Below, piece by piece: positions 6,623 through 19,427 of a stretch of DNA of 20,167 nucleotides. Source of the stretch: Xanthobacteraceae bacterium (GTDB lineage Bacteria > Pseudomonadota > Alphaproteobacteria > Rhizobiales > Xanthobacteraceae). The stretch is taken from positions 1-20,167 of the forward strand of contig JAIESC010000285.1 in NCBI GenBank assembly GCA_019746355.1, in the 5' to 3' direction. Position 1 is the first letter of the stretch. Every line of letters starts with the position of its first letter. Below the pieces are notes generated by a model. The model was not told the DNA's origin and ran no database searches. It worked only from the letters and a program-made list of their open reading frames with translations. A program made the position numbers and the translations under genes.

Positions 6623-7824
6623 CTGGGAGTCGTGATCGCCGCATTCAAAGCATCGAGAACCCTTGCAACGTCTGCCTCAACGTCAACCATCAAGACATCC
6701 ATCACGCGGTAGCCGCGCTCTGTGAGCCACGCGCGGCGCTCGGTGCGGGCCTTCAAGCCCGCCTCGTTCTCGTCCGGCGGCACCAGCTCGATCACGGCCT
6801 TGAGCGGAAACGACACGATATCGGTCACATGCGGCCCGACCGGCACCTGCCGCTTGAAGCCAAGGCCGACGAAACGCCGGTCCTTCGTCATCGCGTCCCA
6901 GAACGTGCGCTCCGCGTCGGTCGGGTTGCGGCGCAGGAGCCGCGCCAGCCCGCGCACCGGGCCGCGCTCGTTCGGCACCCGGCCCTGGCCGTGCTCGGCC
7001 AGCAGATTGCGTAAGAGCGCCGCCTCGTCGCCGTTCAGGAGCCCGCCGCGCGCCGGGCCTTTCCGGCCCTCGACGATCGACATGATCACGCCGTGCAGCG
7101 TGCGGATGTCCTGCTGGCTCGGCTGCATGCGCGTGAAGATGTTGCGCAAGTTGATCTGCATGGTGTCGCGCTTGTCGGGCGGCCGGAAGAACTCGACCTT
7201 CTCCAGCTCGCCCTCGAGCATCTTGAAGAACGCATGCAACTGCTGCTTCGAAGCGGGCGGCGAGCGCTCGGGCATCTTGAACGGCAGCGCGCCCGAGGTC
7301 GCGTGCTTGAACCATTCGTAGGCGACGATCACCACCGCCTGGGCAAGGTTGAGCGAGGCGAACGCCGGATTGACCGGCAGGGTTATGATCTTGTCGGCGA
7401 GCGCGACCTCGTCGTTCTCGAGCCCGATCCGCTCGCGGCCGAACAGGATGCCGACGGTTTCGCCGGCCGCGACCGGCGCGGCCACGACCTTCGCCGCCTC
7501 GGCCGCATCGATCACCGGTTTGGCCTGGTCGTGCGCCCGAGCCGTGGTCGCCAGCACCAGGGTGCAGTCGGCGATGGCGGCTTCGACGCTGTCGAACAGG
7601 CCGGCCTGGTCCAGCACCCGATCGGCGCCCGAGGCCATCTTGCGTGCCTGCGGGTTCGGCCACGCCTCGCGCGGCTTCACCAGCCGCAGGCGCGAGAGGC
7701 CGAAATTCGCCATGGCACGCGCCGCGGAGCCGATGTTCTCGCCAAGCTGCGGCTCGACCAGGATCACCACCGGCCCCGGCTGCTCCACCCATCGCTTGGT
7801 CTTGTCGGTGCCGGCGCCCGGCAT
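6610..7824 (-). CDS. trmJ: TrmJ-type SPOUT RNA methyltransferase fused to a degenerate DUF559 domain
   Basis: The first 255 or so residues match the TrmJ/SpoU family, which 2'-O-methylates tRNA (typically position 32) using SAM bound in a trefoil knot. Motif 1 is ENIGSAARAMANFG (29-42), motif 2 VGILFGRERIGL (124-135) and motif 3 SLNLAQAVVIVAYEWF (157-172). Bacterial TrmJ proteins usually end near residues 250-270. Here residues 290-392 add a domain resembling DUF559, a very-short-patch-repair-like PD-(D/E)XK nuclease: ARLLRRNPTDAERTFWDAM, GFKRQVPVGPHVTDIVSF and RRAWLTERGYRVMDV. Its usual VDFV...VELDGGQH core reads TDIV...IELVPPDE, so key acidic residues and the QH are lost and nuclease activity is doubtful. 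GAGGAG precedes the ATG. The stop lies in a REP-like repeat. Confidence 0.88.
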   Translation of the reverse strand: MPGAGTDKTKRWVEQPGPVVILVEPQLGENIGSAARAMANFGLSRLRLVKPREAWPNPQARKMASGADRVLDQAGLFDSVEAAIADCTLVLATTARAHDQAKPVIDAAEAAKVVAAPVAAGETVGILFGRERIGLENDEVALADKIITLPVNPAFASLNLAQAVVIVAYEWFKHATSGALPFKMPERSPPASKQQLHAFFKMLEGELEKVEFFRPPDKRDTMQINLRNIFTRMQPSQQDIRTLHGVIMSIVEGRKGPARGGLLNGDEAALLRNLLAEHGQGRVPNERGPVRGLARLLRRNPTDAERTFWDAMTKDRRFVGLGFKRQVPVGPHVTDIVSFPLKAVIELVPPDENEAGLKARTERRAWLTERGYRVMDVLMVDVEADVARVLDALNAAITTPSPSS

Positions 7825-10402
<2,578 letters not shown>

Positions 10403-10434
10403 CGCGGGGCCCGGCGGCGGGCGCTCCCGAGACC

Positions 10435-10479
10435 GCGACCCGCTCGATGACGAACTCATCGAGCGGGTCGCTGCTTTTA
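10435..10479 (+). terminator. Strong rho-independent terminator after the monomeric IDH gene
   Basis: GCGACCCGCTCGATGA (10435-10450) and its exact complement (10456-10471) form a 16-bp perfect stem with a CGAAC loop, followed by TGCTTTTA. The T-run (10472-10479) also forms part of the CTTTTAC block of the next promoter, so the terminator and promoter are interlocked. Confidence 0.9.
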
Positions 10480-10550
10480 CGGCACAAAAGTCAATGCTAT
10501 AGAGCCCGCCACGGCTGCGGGCGGCGTCGACAATGAGCGCGCGCCGAATT
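10474..10550 (+). promoter_or_regulatory. Promoter of the homodimeric IDH gene, sharing blocks with the first IDH promoter
   Basis: CTTTTAC (10474-10480), 13 bases, then ATGCTATAG (10494-10502): the same blocks and spacing as before the monomeric IDH gene. The 14-mer GCGCGCGCCGAATT recurs at 10537-10550, but 34 bases after the -10 instead of one. The extra stretch includes a GCCCGC/GCGGGC hairpin (10504-10522). Confidence 0.6.
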
Positions 10551-10578
10551 TTCCGGCCCGCAAAAGGTGGCTTCTTAA

Positions 10579-11790
10579 ATGGCGAAGATCAAAGTCAAAA
10601 ATCCGGTCGTCGAGATGGACGGCGACGAGATGACCCGGATCATCTGGCAGTTCATCAAGGACAAGCTGATCCATCCCTATCTCGACATCGATCTTCTCTA
10701 CTATGACCTCAGCGTCCAAAAGCGCGACGAGACCAACGACCAGATCACCATCGACGCCGCCAACAAGACCAAGGAGGTCGGCGTCGCGGTGAAGTGCGCC
10801 ACCATCACACCGGACGAAGGCCGCGTGAAGGAGTTCGGCCTGAAGGAGATGTGGCGGTCGCCGAACGGCACCATCCGCAACATCCTCGGCGGCGTGATCT
10901 TCCGCGAGCCGATCATCTGCAAGAACGTGCCGCGCCTCGTGCCGGGCTGGACCCAGCCGATCATCATCGGCCGCCACGCCTTCGGCGATCAGTATCGCGC
11001 GACCGACTTCAAGTTCCCCGGCAAGGGCAAGCTCACGATCAAGTTCACCGGCGAAGACGGCCAGGTGATCGAGCGCGAGGTGTTCAACGCGCCGGGCTCG
11101 GGCGTGACCCTGGCGATGTACAACCTCGACCAGTCGATCATCGACTTCGCCAAGGCTTCGTTCAACTACGGCTTGAACCGCAACTACTCGGTCTATCTCT
11201 CGACCAAGAACACCATCCTGAAGCAGTACGACGGCCGCTTCATGGAGCTGTTCCAGCAGGTGTTCGACAAGGAGTTCAAGGCCGAGTTCGACAAGCGCAA
11301 GCTCGTCTATGAGCACCGCCTGATCGACGACATGGTCGCGGCGGCGATGAAGTGGTCCGGCGGCTATGTCTGGGCCTGCAAGAACTACGACGGCGACGTG
11401 CAGTCCGACGTGGTGGCGCAGGGATTCGGCTCGCTCGGCCTGATGACCTCGGTGCTGATGACGCCCGACGGCAAGGTGGTGGAGGCGGAGGCGGCGCACG
11501 GCACGGTGACGCGCCACTACAGGCAGCATCAGAAGGGCCAGGAAACCTCGACCAACTCGGTCGCCTCGATCTTCGCCTGGGCCCGCGGCCTTGCGCATCG
11601 CGCCAAACTCGACAGCAACGCCGAGCTCGCGAAGTTTGCGTCGACACTGGAGAGGATCACGGTCGGCACGGTTGAGGCCGGCTTCATGACCAAGGACCTC
11701 GCGCTGCTGGTCGGCGCTGACCAGAATTGGCTGTCCACCACGGGCTTCCTCGACAAGATCGACGAGAATCTCAAGAAGGCGATGGCATAA
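10579..11790 (+). CDS. icd: Homodimeric NADP-dependent isocitrate dehydrogenase (eukaryote-like type)
   Basis: The 403-residue protein belongs to the homodimeric IDH class that includes human IDH1. It shares that numbering without gaps through the first active-site blocks: Thr77 in ATITPDE, Ser94, Asn96 and Arg100 in [12 protein letters not shown], Arg109 in FREPI, Arg132 in [11 protein letters not shown], and Tyr139. All substrate-binding residues that can be located are intact. It catalyses the same NADP-linked step as the monomeric enzyme immediately upstream, though the two belong to different structural classes. AAGGTGG precedes the ATG at 10579. It has its own promoter and a strong terminator, so it is probably a single-gene unit. 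Confidence 0.97.
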   Translation: MAKIKVKNPVVEMDGDEMTRIIWQFIKDKLIHPYLDIDLLYYDLSVQKRDETNDQITIDAANKTKEVGVAVKCATITPDEGRVKEFGLKEMWRSPNGTIRNILGGVIFREPIICKNVPRLVPGWTQPIIIGRHAFGDQYRATDFKFPGKGKLTIKFTGEDGQVIEREVFNAPGSGVTLAMYNLDQSIIDFAKASFNYGLNRNYSVYLSTKNTILKQYDGRFMELFQQVFDKEFKAEFDKRKLVYEHRLIDDMVAAAMKWSGGYVWACKNYDGDVQSDVVAQGFGSLGLMTSVLMTPDGKVVEAEAAHGTVTRHYRQHQKGQETSTNSVASIFAWARGLAHRAKLDSNAELAKFASTLERITVGTVEAGFMTKDLALLVGADQNWLSTTGFLDKIDENLKKAMA

Positions 11791-11817
11791 CTCACCAATT
11801 CCTCCGGACCTGCCGGG

Positions 11818-11848
11818 AAGGCGGCCGCAGGGCCGCCTTCTTTTCTTT
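11818..11848 (+). terminator. Rho-independent terminator after the homodimeric IDH gene
   Basis: AAGGCGGCC (11818-11826), loop GCAG, GGCCGCCTT (11831-11839), then CTTTTCTTT. A 9-bp GC-rich stem with a T-rich tail, 28 bases after the icd stop. Confidence 0.92.
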
Positions 11849-11937
11849 GGCGACAGCGCGCTCGAAATTCACAGGCGTGCAAAGTCGCGCCGTTTTTGCG
11901 CCGCGTTTGCCTCGTCAATGAGCGCTCGGGGGCCTCA

Positions 11938-12040
11938 ATGAAAAAAACGTCATGTCGCGCTGATTGCCATCGGCGCATTCGTCATCGTCGCTGCGCTCAA
12001 CAACACCAATCTTTTCTCGCCTGATCAGCCCGGCCGCCCG
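11938..12040 (+). pseudogene. Out-of-frame 5' end of the GDPD gene (A7-run frameshift)
   Basis: ATG at 11938 is followed by seven A. Reading with six A would give MKKRHVALIAIGAFVIVAAL and run on in frame into the phosphodiesterase, supplying its missing signal anchor. With seven A the ATG frame is wrong, and the correct frame meets TGA at 11939-11941. This is either a sequencing or assembly error in a homopolymer, a recent inactivating insertion, or a slippage site. Confidence 0.7.
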
Positions 12041-12916
12041 GTGCTGCTCGCGCATCGCGGGCTCGCGCAGACCTTCGACCTCGAAGGCGTGCAGAACGAC
12101 ACCTGCACCGCAAGCCGCATTCATCCTCCCGAGCATCGCTATCTCGAGAACACCATCGCCTCGATGGACGCTGCCTTCCGCGCCGGCGCGGACATCGTCG
12201 AACTTGACATCCATCCGACGACCGACGGCCATTTCGCGGTGTTTCACGATTGGACGCTGGATTGCCGCACCAACGGCAAGGGCGTCACCCGCCAGCATTC
12301 GCTTGCCGAGCTCAAGGCTCTCGACGTCGGCTATGGCTACACCGCCGACGGCGGCAGAACCTTTCCGTTCCGCGGTAAGGGCATCGGCCTGATGCCGACG
12401 CTCGACGAGGTGCTGGCTGCGTTTCCCGGCAAGGGCCTTCTCATCCACATCAAGAGCAACGACCCGACAGACGGCGAAAGGCTCGCCGCACGGCTGAGGC
12501 AGCTCACGCCCGAACAGCGCGACCGGCTCGCGGTCTACGGCGGACACCGGCCGGTGTCCGTGGTGCGCGGGAAACTCCCCGACATCATGGTGATGTCGCC
12601 GCGGCTGGAGCTGACCTGCCTCCTCTCCTATCTCGCCGTCGGCTGGTCCGGCCATGTGCCGTCGTCTTGTGGCGGGCTCGTGCTGCTGGTGCCGCGGAAC
12701 TACGCCGGCCTGCTCTGGGGCTGGCCGGGACGCTTCATTGCCCGCATGCGCGGCGTTTCGTCGACAGTGTTCGTCGCCGGGCCCTTCAACCGCAACGAAT
12801 TTTCGACCGGCATCGACACCGCGGGCGAGCTCAAACCGATTCCGCTCCGCGCCGACCTCGGCATCTGGACCAACCGCGCTGACCGGATCGCGCCGCTTCT
12901 GCCCGCGAAACCTTAA
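12041..12916 (+). CDS. Glycerophosphodiester phosphodiesterase family protein
   Basis: A GDPD-type TIM-barrel enzyme that hydrolyses glycerophosphodiesters (or related lipids) to an alcohol and glycerol-3-phosphate. Numbering from GTG 12041, the catalytic set is His5-Arg6-Gly7 in AHRGL, Glu36-Asn37 in YLENT, the metal ligands Glu54 and Asp56 in VELDIHP, and His69 in FHD. The end PLRADLGIWTNRADR is also typical. GTG 12041 is the first start codon in the open frame, but it is almost certainly not the natural start: the conserved first strand and a hydrophobic anchor lie upstream, separated from their ATG (11938) by a one-base shift. Residues about 185-235 are unusually hydrophobic. Its TAA stop overlaps the stop of the convergent BNR gene. 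Confidence 0.85.
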   Translation: MLLAHRGLAQTFDLEGVQNDTCTASRIHPPEHRYLENTIASMDAAFRAGADIVELDIHPTTDGHFAVFHDWTLDCRTNGKGVTRQHSLAELKALDVGYGYTADGGRTFPFRGKGIGLMPTLDEVLAAFPGKGLLIHIKSNDPTDGERLAARLRQLTPEQRDRLAVYGGHRPVSVVRGKLPDIMVMSPRLELTCLLSYLAVGWSGHVPSSCGGLVLLVPRNYAGLLWGWPGRFIARMRGVSSTVFVAGPFNRNEFSTGIDTAGELKPIPLRADLGIWTNRADRIAPLLPAKP

Positions 12917-13980
12917 GCGAACCGCACCGCATAGATCGGCGGCAGGTGTGCGTTGACAAGCCGCCAGCGCTCGCCCGCATTGTCGCTGGTCCAGAGCCCG
13001 CCGGTGGTCGAGCCCATCGCGAGCCCATCGCCGGTCGCATCGACGTCGAGGCCGTGGCGATAGACCAGGTCGTAGGCGTCGCGCTGCGGCAGGCCGTCGC
13101 GCAAGGTCTCCCAGGTCTTACCGCCGTCGCGTGTACGCGTCACGGCAAGCGCGCCGTCGCGCGGCACGCGCACCTCGTCCTTGATGCCCGGCACGAACCA
13201 GGCGGTGTTCGGGTCCTTCGGATGTGCCGCGACCGCAAAGCCGAAGTCGTCGCCGGGCAATTTCATGCTCGCCCAGGTGCGGCCCGCGTCCTCGGAACGG
13301 AAGATGCCACAGTGGTGCTGCATCCACATGGTGTCCGGCGCCCCCGCGCAGCGCGCGACGCGATGCGGATCCTGACTTTCGAGCGCGCCAGCCTGCTCGG
13401 GCGGAAGATAAGTCGCGATCATGCCCTTCCCATGCAGCCTCCAGCTCTCGCCGCCGTCCTGCGTCTCCCAGACGCCGCCGCAGGAGATCGCGACAAACAC
13501 CCGGTTGGCGTTGCGGGGGTCCGGCGAGATCGAATGAATGCCGGCGTCGTCATAGCCGCCGCCGAACCACTTTTCGCGCTCGGGCACCTTCCACAGCGCA
13601 TCGACCAGCCGCCAACTTTCGCCGCGGTCGTCCGACACGAACAGGCCTGCGGGAATTGCGCCGGCCCACAGCCGCCCCGGCTGATCGGCTCCGCCCACCT
13701 CCAGCGTCCACACCTGGAACAGGCTCGGCTCGCCGGGCGCATCGGCCGGGAATGCCGGCGCGGCAAGCTCCTTGAAGCTTTTGCCGTCGTCGTCCGAACG
13801 ATGCAGCTTGGTGCCGAAATGGCCGTGCTTGAGCACGGCGTAGATCGCGCCGTCGCGCGGATCGCGCAGCACCGCGGTCACCGCGATGCCGGGAAAGCCG
13901 ATCGCGGCGACCTTCCAGCCGCCGTTCTTCTTCAGCGTGAGTAGCCCCTTGCGGGTGGCAACCAGCATGCGATCCGTCAT
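12913..13980 (-). CDS. BNR/Asp-box repeat beta-propeller (sialidase-like fold)
   Basis: The 355-residue protein carries six Asp-box repeats, S/T-x-D-x-G-x-x-W/F: SDDDGKSF, SDDRGESW, TQDGGESW, SEDAGRTW, TRDGGKTW and SDNAGERW. They are spaced along the chain as expected for a six-bladed propeller of the sialidase/exo-glucosidase type. No signal peptide is seen, so it is probably cytoplasmic, and the sialidase arginine triad is not evident, so glycosidase activity should not be assumed. ATG at 13980 has AAAGGAG eight bases upstream and is preferred to the longer frame from 14022. It follows the MoaD/ThiS-like gene by 13 bases. Its TAA overlaps the GDPD stop by four bases (shared TTAA). Confidence 0.85.
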   Translation of the reverse strand: MTDRMLVATRKGLLTLKKNGGWKVAAIGFPGIAVTAVLRDPRDGAIYAVLKHGHFGTKLHRSDDDGKSFKELAAPAFPADAPGEPSLFQVWTLEVGGADQPGRLWAGAIPAGLFVSDDRGESWRLVDALWKVPEREKWFGGGYDDAGIHSISPDPRNANRVFVAISCGGVWETQDGGESWRLHGKGMIATYLPPEQAGALESQDPHRVARCAGAPDTMWMQHHCGIFRSEDAGRTWASMKLPGDDFGFAVAAHPKDPNTAWFVPGIKDEVRVPRDGALAVTRTRDGGKTWETLRDGLPQRDAYDLVYRHGLDVDATGDGLAMGSTTGGLWTSDNAGERWRLVNAHLPPIYAVRFA

Positions 13981-13993
13981 CACTTCACTCCTT

Positions 13994-14263
13994 TCAACCG
14001 CCGGACAGCGCCTGCATGACATGCAGCTTGGTTTGCGGTCCTATGTTTCGCTCGAGCGCATCGGCGTTCTTCAGCCGCGCGCCATCGACAAACACGCAGA
14101 CGTGCTTGCGCAGCCGGCCGCGGTCGTCGAGCACATAACCGCGGACCTGCGGCCGCGCCGCAAACACGTCTTCAAGCGCAGCGCCGACGGTGGAGCCGTG
14201 GGCCGTCAGCGGCCCGTCCGGCACCAGCTCGCGCAGCCAGCTCGTGAAATGCACTTCCGCCAT
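13994..14263 (-). CDS. MoaD/ThiS-family ubiquitin-like protein with C-terminal Gly-Gly
   Basis: The 89-residue protein shows the beta-grasp pattern of MoaD/ThiS sulfur carriers: VHFTSWLREL at the first strand, TVGAALEDVFAARPQVRGYVLDD for the helix, KHVCVFVDGARL for the middle strand, and TKLHVMQALSGG at the end. It terminates exactly with Gly88-Gly89, the residues that are adenylated and thiocarboxylated or conjugated in this superfamily. No E1/MoeB/ThiF partner, MoaE or JAMM protease is in the window. An in-frame GTG directly precedes the ATG at 14263; the ribosome binding site is weak. The gene lies 78 bases after the SRPBCC gene and 13 before the propeller gene. Sulfur transfer and protein tagging are both possible; neither is shown. 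Confidence 0.85.
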   Translation of the reverse strand: MAEVHFTSWLRELVPDGPLTAHGSTVGAALEDVFAARPQVRGYVLDDRGRLRKHVCVFVDGARLKNADALERNIGPQTKLHVMQALSGG

Positions 14264-14341
14264 CACATCACCGGCGCCTGTTGCCCCGCTCCTGACAATG
14301 CGCCAACCTCTCCAACCGTTCGAGCAAACCTGCCGCCTGCG

Positions 14342-14794
14342 TCACAGCGTGGCCGCCACCTGCTCCAGCCGCCCGACGATGCGGCCCCATCCGGGACTCA
14401 TCGCCCCGTAAGCGAAATCGTTCTCCGGCGAACGGAAGCCCGCGTGCTCCAGCCGCAGAAGCGTGCCGCCGTCCACCGGCGTCAGCGTGAAGGTCACCGT
14501 CGAGTCGAGACGCGAGCCGTAGGTGGTGTTGCTCGCCGCGCCACCGATCCAGCTGTAGCGCAGCAGGCGGCTCGGCTCGCAGGCCAGCACCTCGCATTGC
14601 ACGGTGCCGTCCCAGTCGCCCATCGGCCTGACCTTGAAGGTGAATCGATGACCGACCTCGGGGCGAAAGTCGTTCGGCATCAGCCACTGGCCGATCAGCG
14701 CGGCTTCGGTCAGCGCGCGCCACACCTTGTCCGGCGCATGCGGCAGTCGCCGTTCGATGACGATGGAACGTAACGTCGTCATCGATGCGGTCAT
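14342..14794 (-). CDS. SRPBCC / AHSA1-family protein
   Basis: A 150-residue START-like (Bet v 1 fold) protein of the activator-of-Hsp90-ATPase-1 type. VIERRLPHAPDKVWRALTEAALIGQWLMP (residues 12-40) is the family's N-terminal signature, followed by strands ending RLLRYSWIGG and LTPVDGGTLLRLEHAGF, and a long C-terminal helix GWGRIVGRLEQVAATL. Such proteins bind small hydrophobic ligands and are often encoded directly after an ArsR regulator, as here. Its ATG at 14794 overlaps the arsR stop in an ATGA, so translation is coupled. The ligand is not known. Confidence 0.9.
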   Translation of the reverse strand: MTASMTTLRSIVIERRLPHAPDKVWRALTEAALIGQWLMPNDFRPEVGHRFTFKVRPMGDWDGTVQCEVLACEPSRLLRYSWIGGAASNTTYGSRLDSTVTFTLTPVDGGTLLRLEHAGFRSPENDFAYGAMSPGWGRIVGRLEQVAATL

Positions 14795-15120
14795 CGGTCC
14801 ATCTCACTCAGCAGCCGTTCCAGATTGTCGAGCCGCTTGCTCCAGAACTCGGCGTAGAATTCGAGCCAGCCAAGCAACGGGCTCAAGCCCTGACGGCGGA
14901 CCCGGTAGTGCACGTGGCGGCCTTCCCGCCGCTCGGTGACGAGCCCCGCCTCGCGCAGCGCGCGCAGGTGCTGCGACACGGCGGGCTGCGAGACGCGCGT
15001 GCCTGTGACCAGCGCGCCGGCCGTGATCTCCTCCTCGCGCGCGATGCGCTCGAACACCGCCCGCCGCGTCGGATCGGCGAGCGTCTTCATCACCTCGGTG
15101 AGCTGCAGCGCAGCGCTCAT
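14791..15120 (-). CDS. ArsR/SmtB-family transcriptional regulator
   Basis: The 109-residue protein is a winged-helix repressor. ADPTRRAVFERIAREEEITAGAL (residues 15-37) begins the domain, RVSQPAVSQHLRALREAGLVTERREGRHVHYRV (42-74) is the recognition helix and wing, and a C-terminal amphipathic helix follows (LGWLEFYAEFWSKRLDNLERL). The CxC-type metal site of ArsR/SmtB is missing; there is no cysteine at all, so arsenic or metal sensing is unlikely. It belongs to the ArsR group paired with SRPBCC proteins. It has no Shine-Dalgarno sequence, and its promoter predicts a transcript starting at or one base before the ATG. A palindrome in that promoter suggests self-repression of a four-gene operon. 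Confidence 0.92.
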   Translation of the reverse strand: MSAALQLTEVMKTLADPTRRAVFERIAREEEITAGALVTGTRVSQPAVSQHLRALREAGLVTERREGRHVHYRVRRQGLSPLLGWLEFYAEFWSKRLDNLERLLSEMDR

Positions 15121-15127
15121 CGTTGAT

Positions 15128-15156
15128 ATATAAGTTAATACTTATATGAAAGTCAA
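15128..15156 (-). promoter_or_regulatory. Strong promoter and palindromic operator of the arsR operon
   Basis: On the minus strand TTGACT (15156-15151), 17 bases, then TTATAT (15133-15128). Only seven bases separate the -10 from the ATG at 15120, so the mRNA should be leaderless or nearly so. ATATAAGT (15128-15135), TAAT, ACTTATAT (15140-15147) is a 20-bp palindrome that covers the -10 and most of the spacer, a typical ArsR-family operator position. Confidence 0.75.
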
Positions 15157-15206
15157 AGCCCCTATGCCGGCTGAAATCCGGCCAATTCCCACCAGGACGC
15201 CATGGT

Positions 15207-17861
<2,655 letters not shown>

Positions 17862-17921
17862 CGAAATTGCCGAACCTTTCGCGGCACGCCCGCCGCTGCA
17901 CCTGATCGCCGTACCCGATAT

Positions 17922-17941
17922 GGCCCGCTAAATCGCGGGCC
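17922..17941 (-). other. Hairpin in the alaS leader
   Basis: GGCCCGC (17922-17928) and GCGGGCC (17935-17941) form a 7-bp stem with a 6-base loop. It lies in the predicted 5' untranslated region of alaS, about 60 bases before the start codon. No T-box-like motif is seen. A structural or attenuating role is possible. Confidence 0.4.
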
Positions 17942-17961
17942 GCGTTGAGTTTTCAGGGGAT

Positions 17962-17990
17962 ATGTAGCGGCGGGGTCGGGGGCTGTCCAG
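17962..17990 (-). promoter_or_regulatory. Candidate alaS promoter
   Basis: On the minus strand CTGGAC (17990-17985), exactly 17 bases, then CTACAT (17967-17962). This agrees at 10 of 12 positions with the alphaproteobacterial housekeeping pattern CTTGAC-N17-CTATAT. Transcription would start about 94 bases before the alaS ATG. Confidence 0.6.
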
Positions 17991-18044
17991 AAAGGCGGCG
18001 CAGCCGCTGCCTCCTCCCTGCCCTTGCAGCTATGACGCACGCAA

Positions 18045-18073
18045 ATGCCGCCCCGGGCAGACCGGGGCGGCAT
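18045..18073 (-). terminator. Terminator hairpin after recA
   Basis: ATGCCGCCCCGG (18045-18056) and CCGGGGCGGCAT (18062-18073) form a perfect 12-bp stem with a 5-base loop, 54 bases after the recA stop. The T-run on the minus strand is short (ATTTGC). A second 9-bp stem with a 3-base loop, GCGGTCGCC/GGCGACCGC (18086-18106), lies between it and recA, so the two act as a tandem pair. Confidence 0.7.
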
Positions 18074-18126
18074 CGGCAGGGAGCCGCGGTCGCCAAAGGC
18101 GACCGCCTGCGCGAAGTTGCCGGGCG

Positions 18127-19212
<1,086 letters not shown>

Positions 19213-19293
19213 TTCCTGCTCCTTAACCGGGATTCGGAGGTCTCACAAACGGGCGCCACTCCCGCCGTTGCGCCCGTTTTCCATTGAGAATGC

Positions 19294-19329
19294 ACCGTAC
19301 ACTATTTGTTCCATGTTCGCAATATGTTC
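19294..19329 (-). promoter_or_regulatory. recA promoter with alphaproteobacterial SOS (LexA) box
   Basis: GTTC (19315-19318), seven bases, GTTC (19326-19329) is the direct-repeat LexA site GTTC-N7-GTTC known for alphaproteobacteria. A third GTTC starts at 19308. On the minus strand TTGCGA (19322-19317), 17 bases, TACGGT (19299-19294) is a candidate promoter whose -35 falls inside the SOS box, the usual place for LexA repression of recA. The box is more certain than the promoter hexamers. Confidence 0.8.
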
Positions 19330-19346
19330 TTTTCATAAAAGTGGGG

Positions 19347-19418
19347 ACTGGCCTGTTTCGACCCCTACTGGCCTGCTTTGAAAATGGCAGTGGCCTGTTT
19401 TGGCTACTGGTCCGTTTC
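19347..19418 (+). repeat. Four imperfect direct repeats of about 20 bp, consensus ACTGGCCTGTTT
   Basis: Copies start at 19347, 19367, 19389 and 19406: ACTGGCCTGTTT, ACTGGCCTGCTTT, AGTGGCCTGTTTT and ACTGGTCCGTTTC. The spacing of 17-22 bases keeps them roughly on one face of the helix. Multiple subterminal repeats of this kind are typical of transposase-binding ends in IS21-family elements, but no istA/istB gene is in the window, so it could be a remnant end. Binding sites for another protein are an alternative. Confidence 0.45.
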
Positions 19419-19427
19419 ACGGTGAAT

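Noticed and set aside
10477..11598. 373-codon minus-strand ORF opposite the homodimeric IDH gene
   Set aside because: Antisense shadow; long open frames opposite conserved genes are expected at this GC content.
12913..13980. Sialidase
   Set aside because: Asp-box repeats are shared by many propellers; the sialidase FRIP motif and arginine triad were not found and there is no secretion signal.
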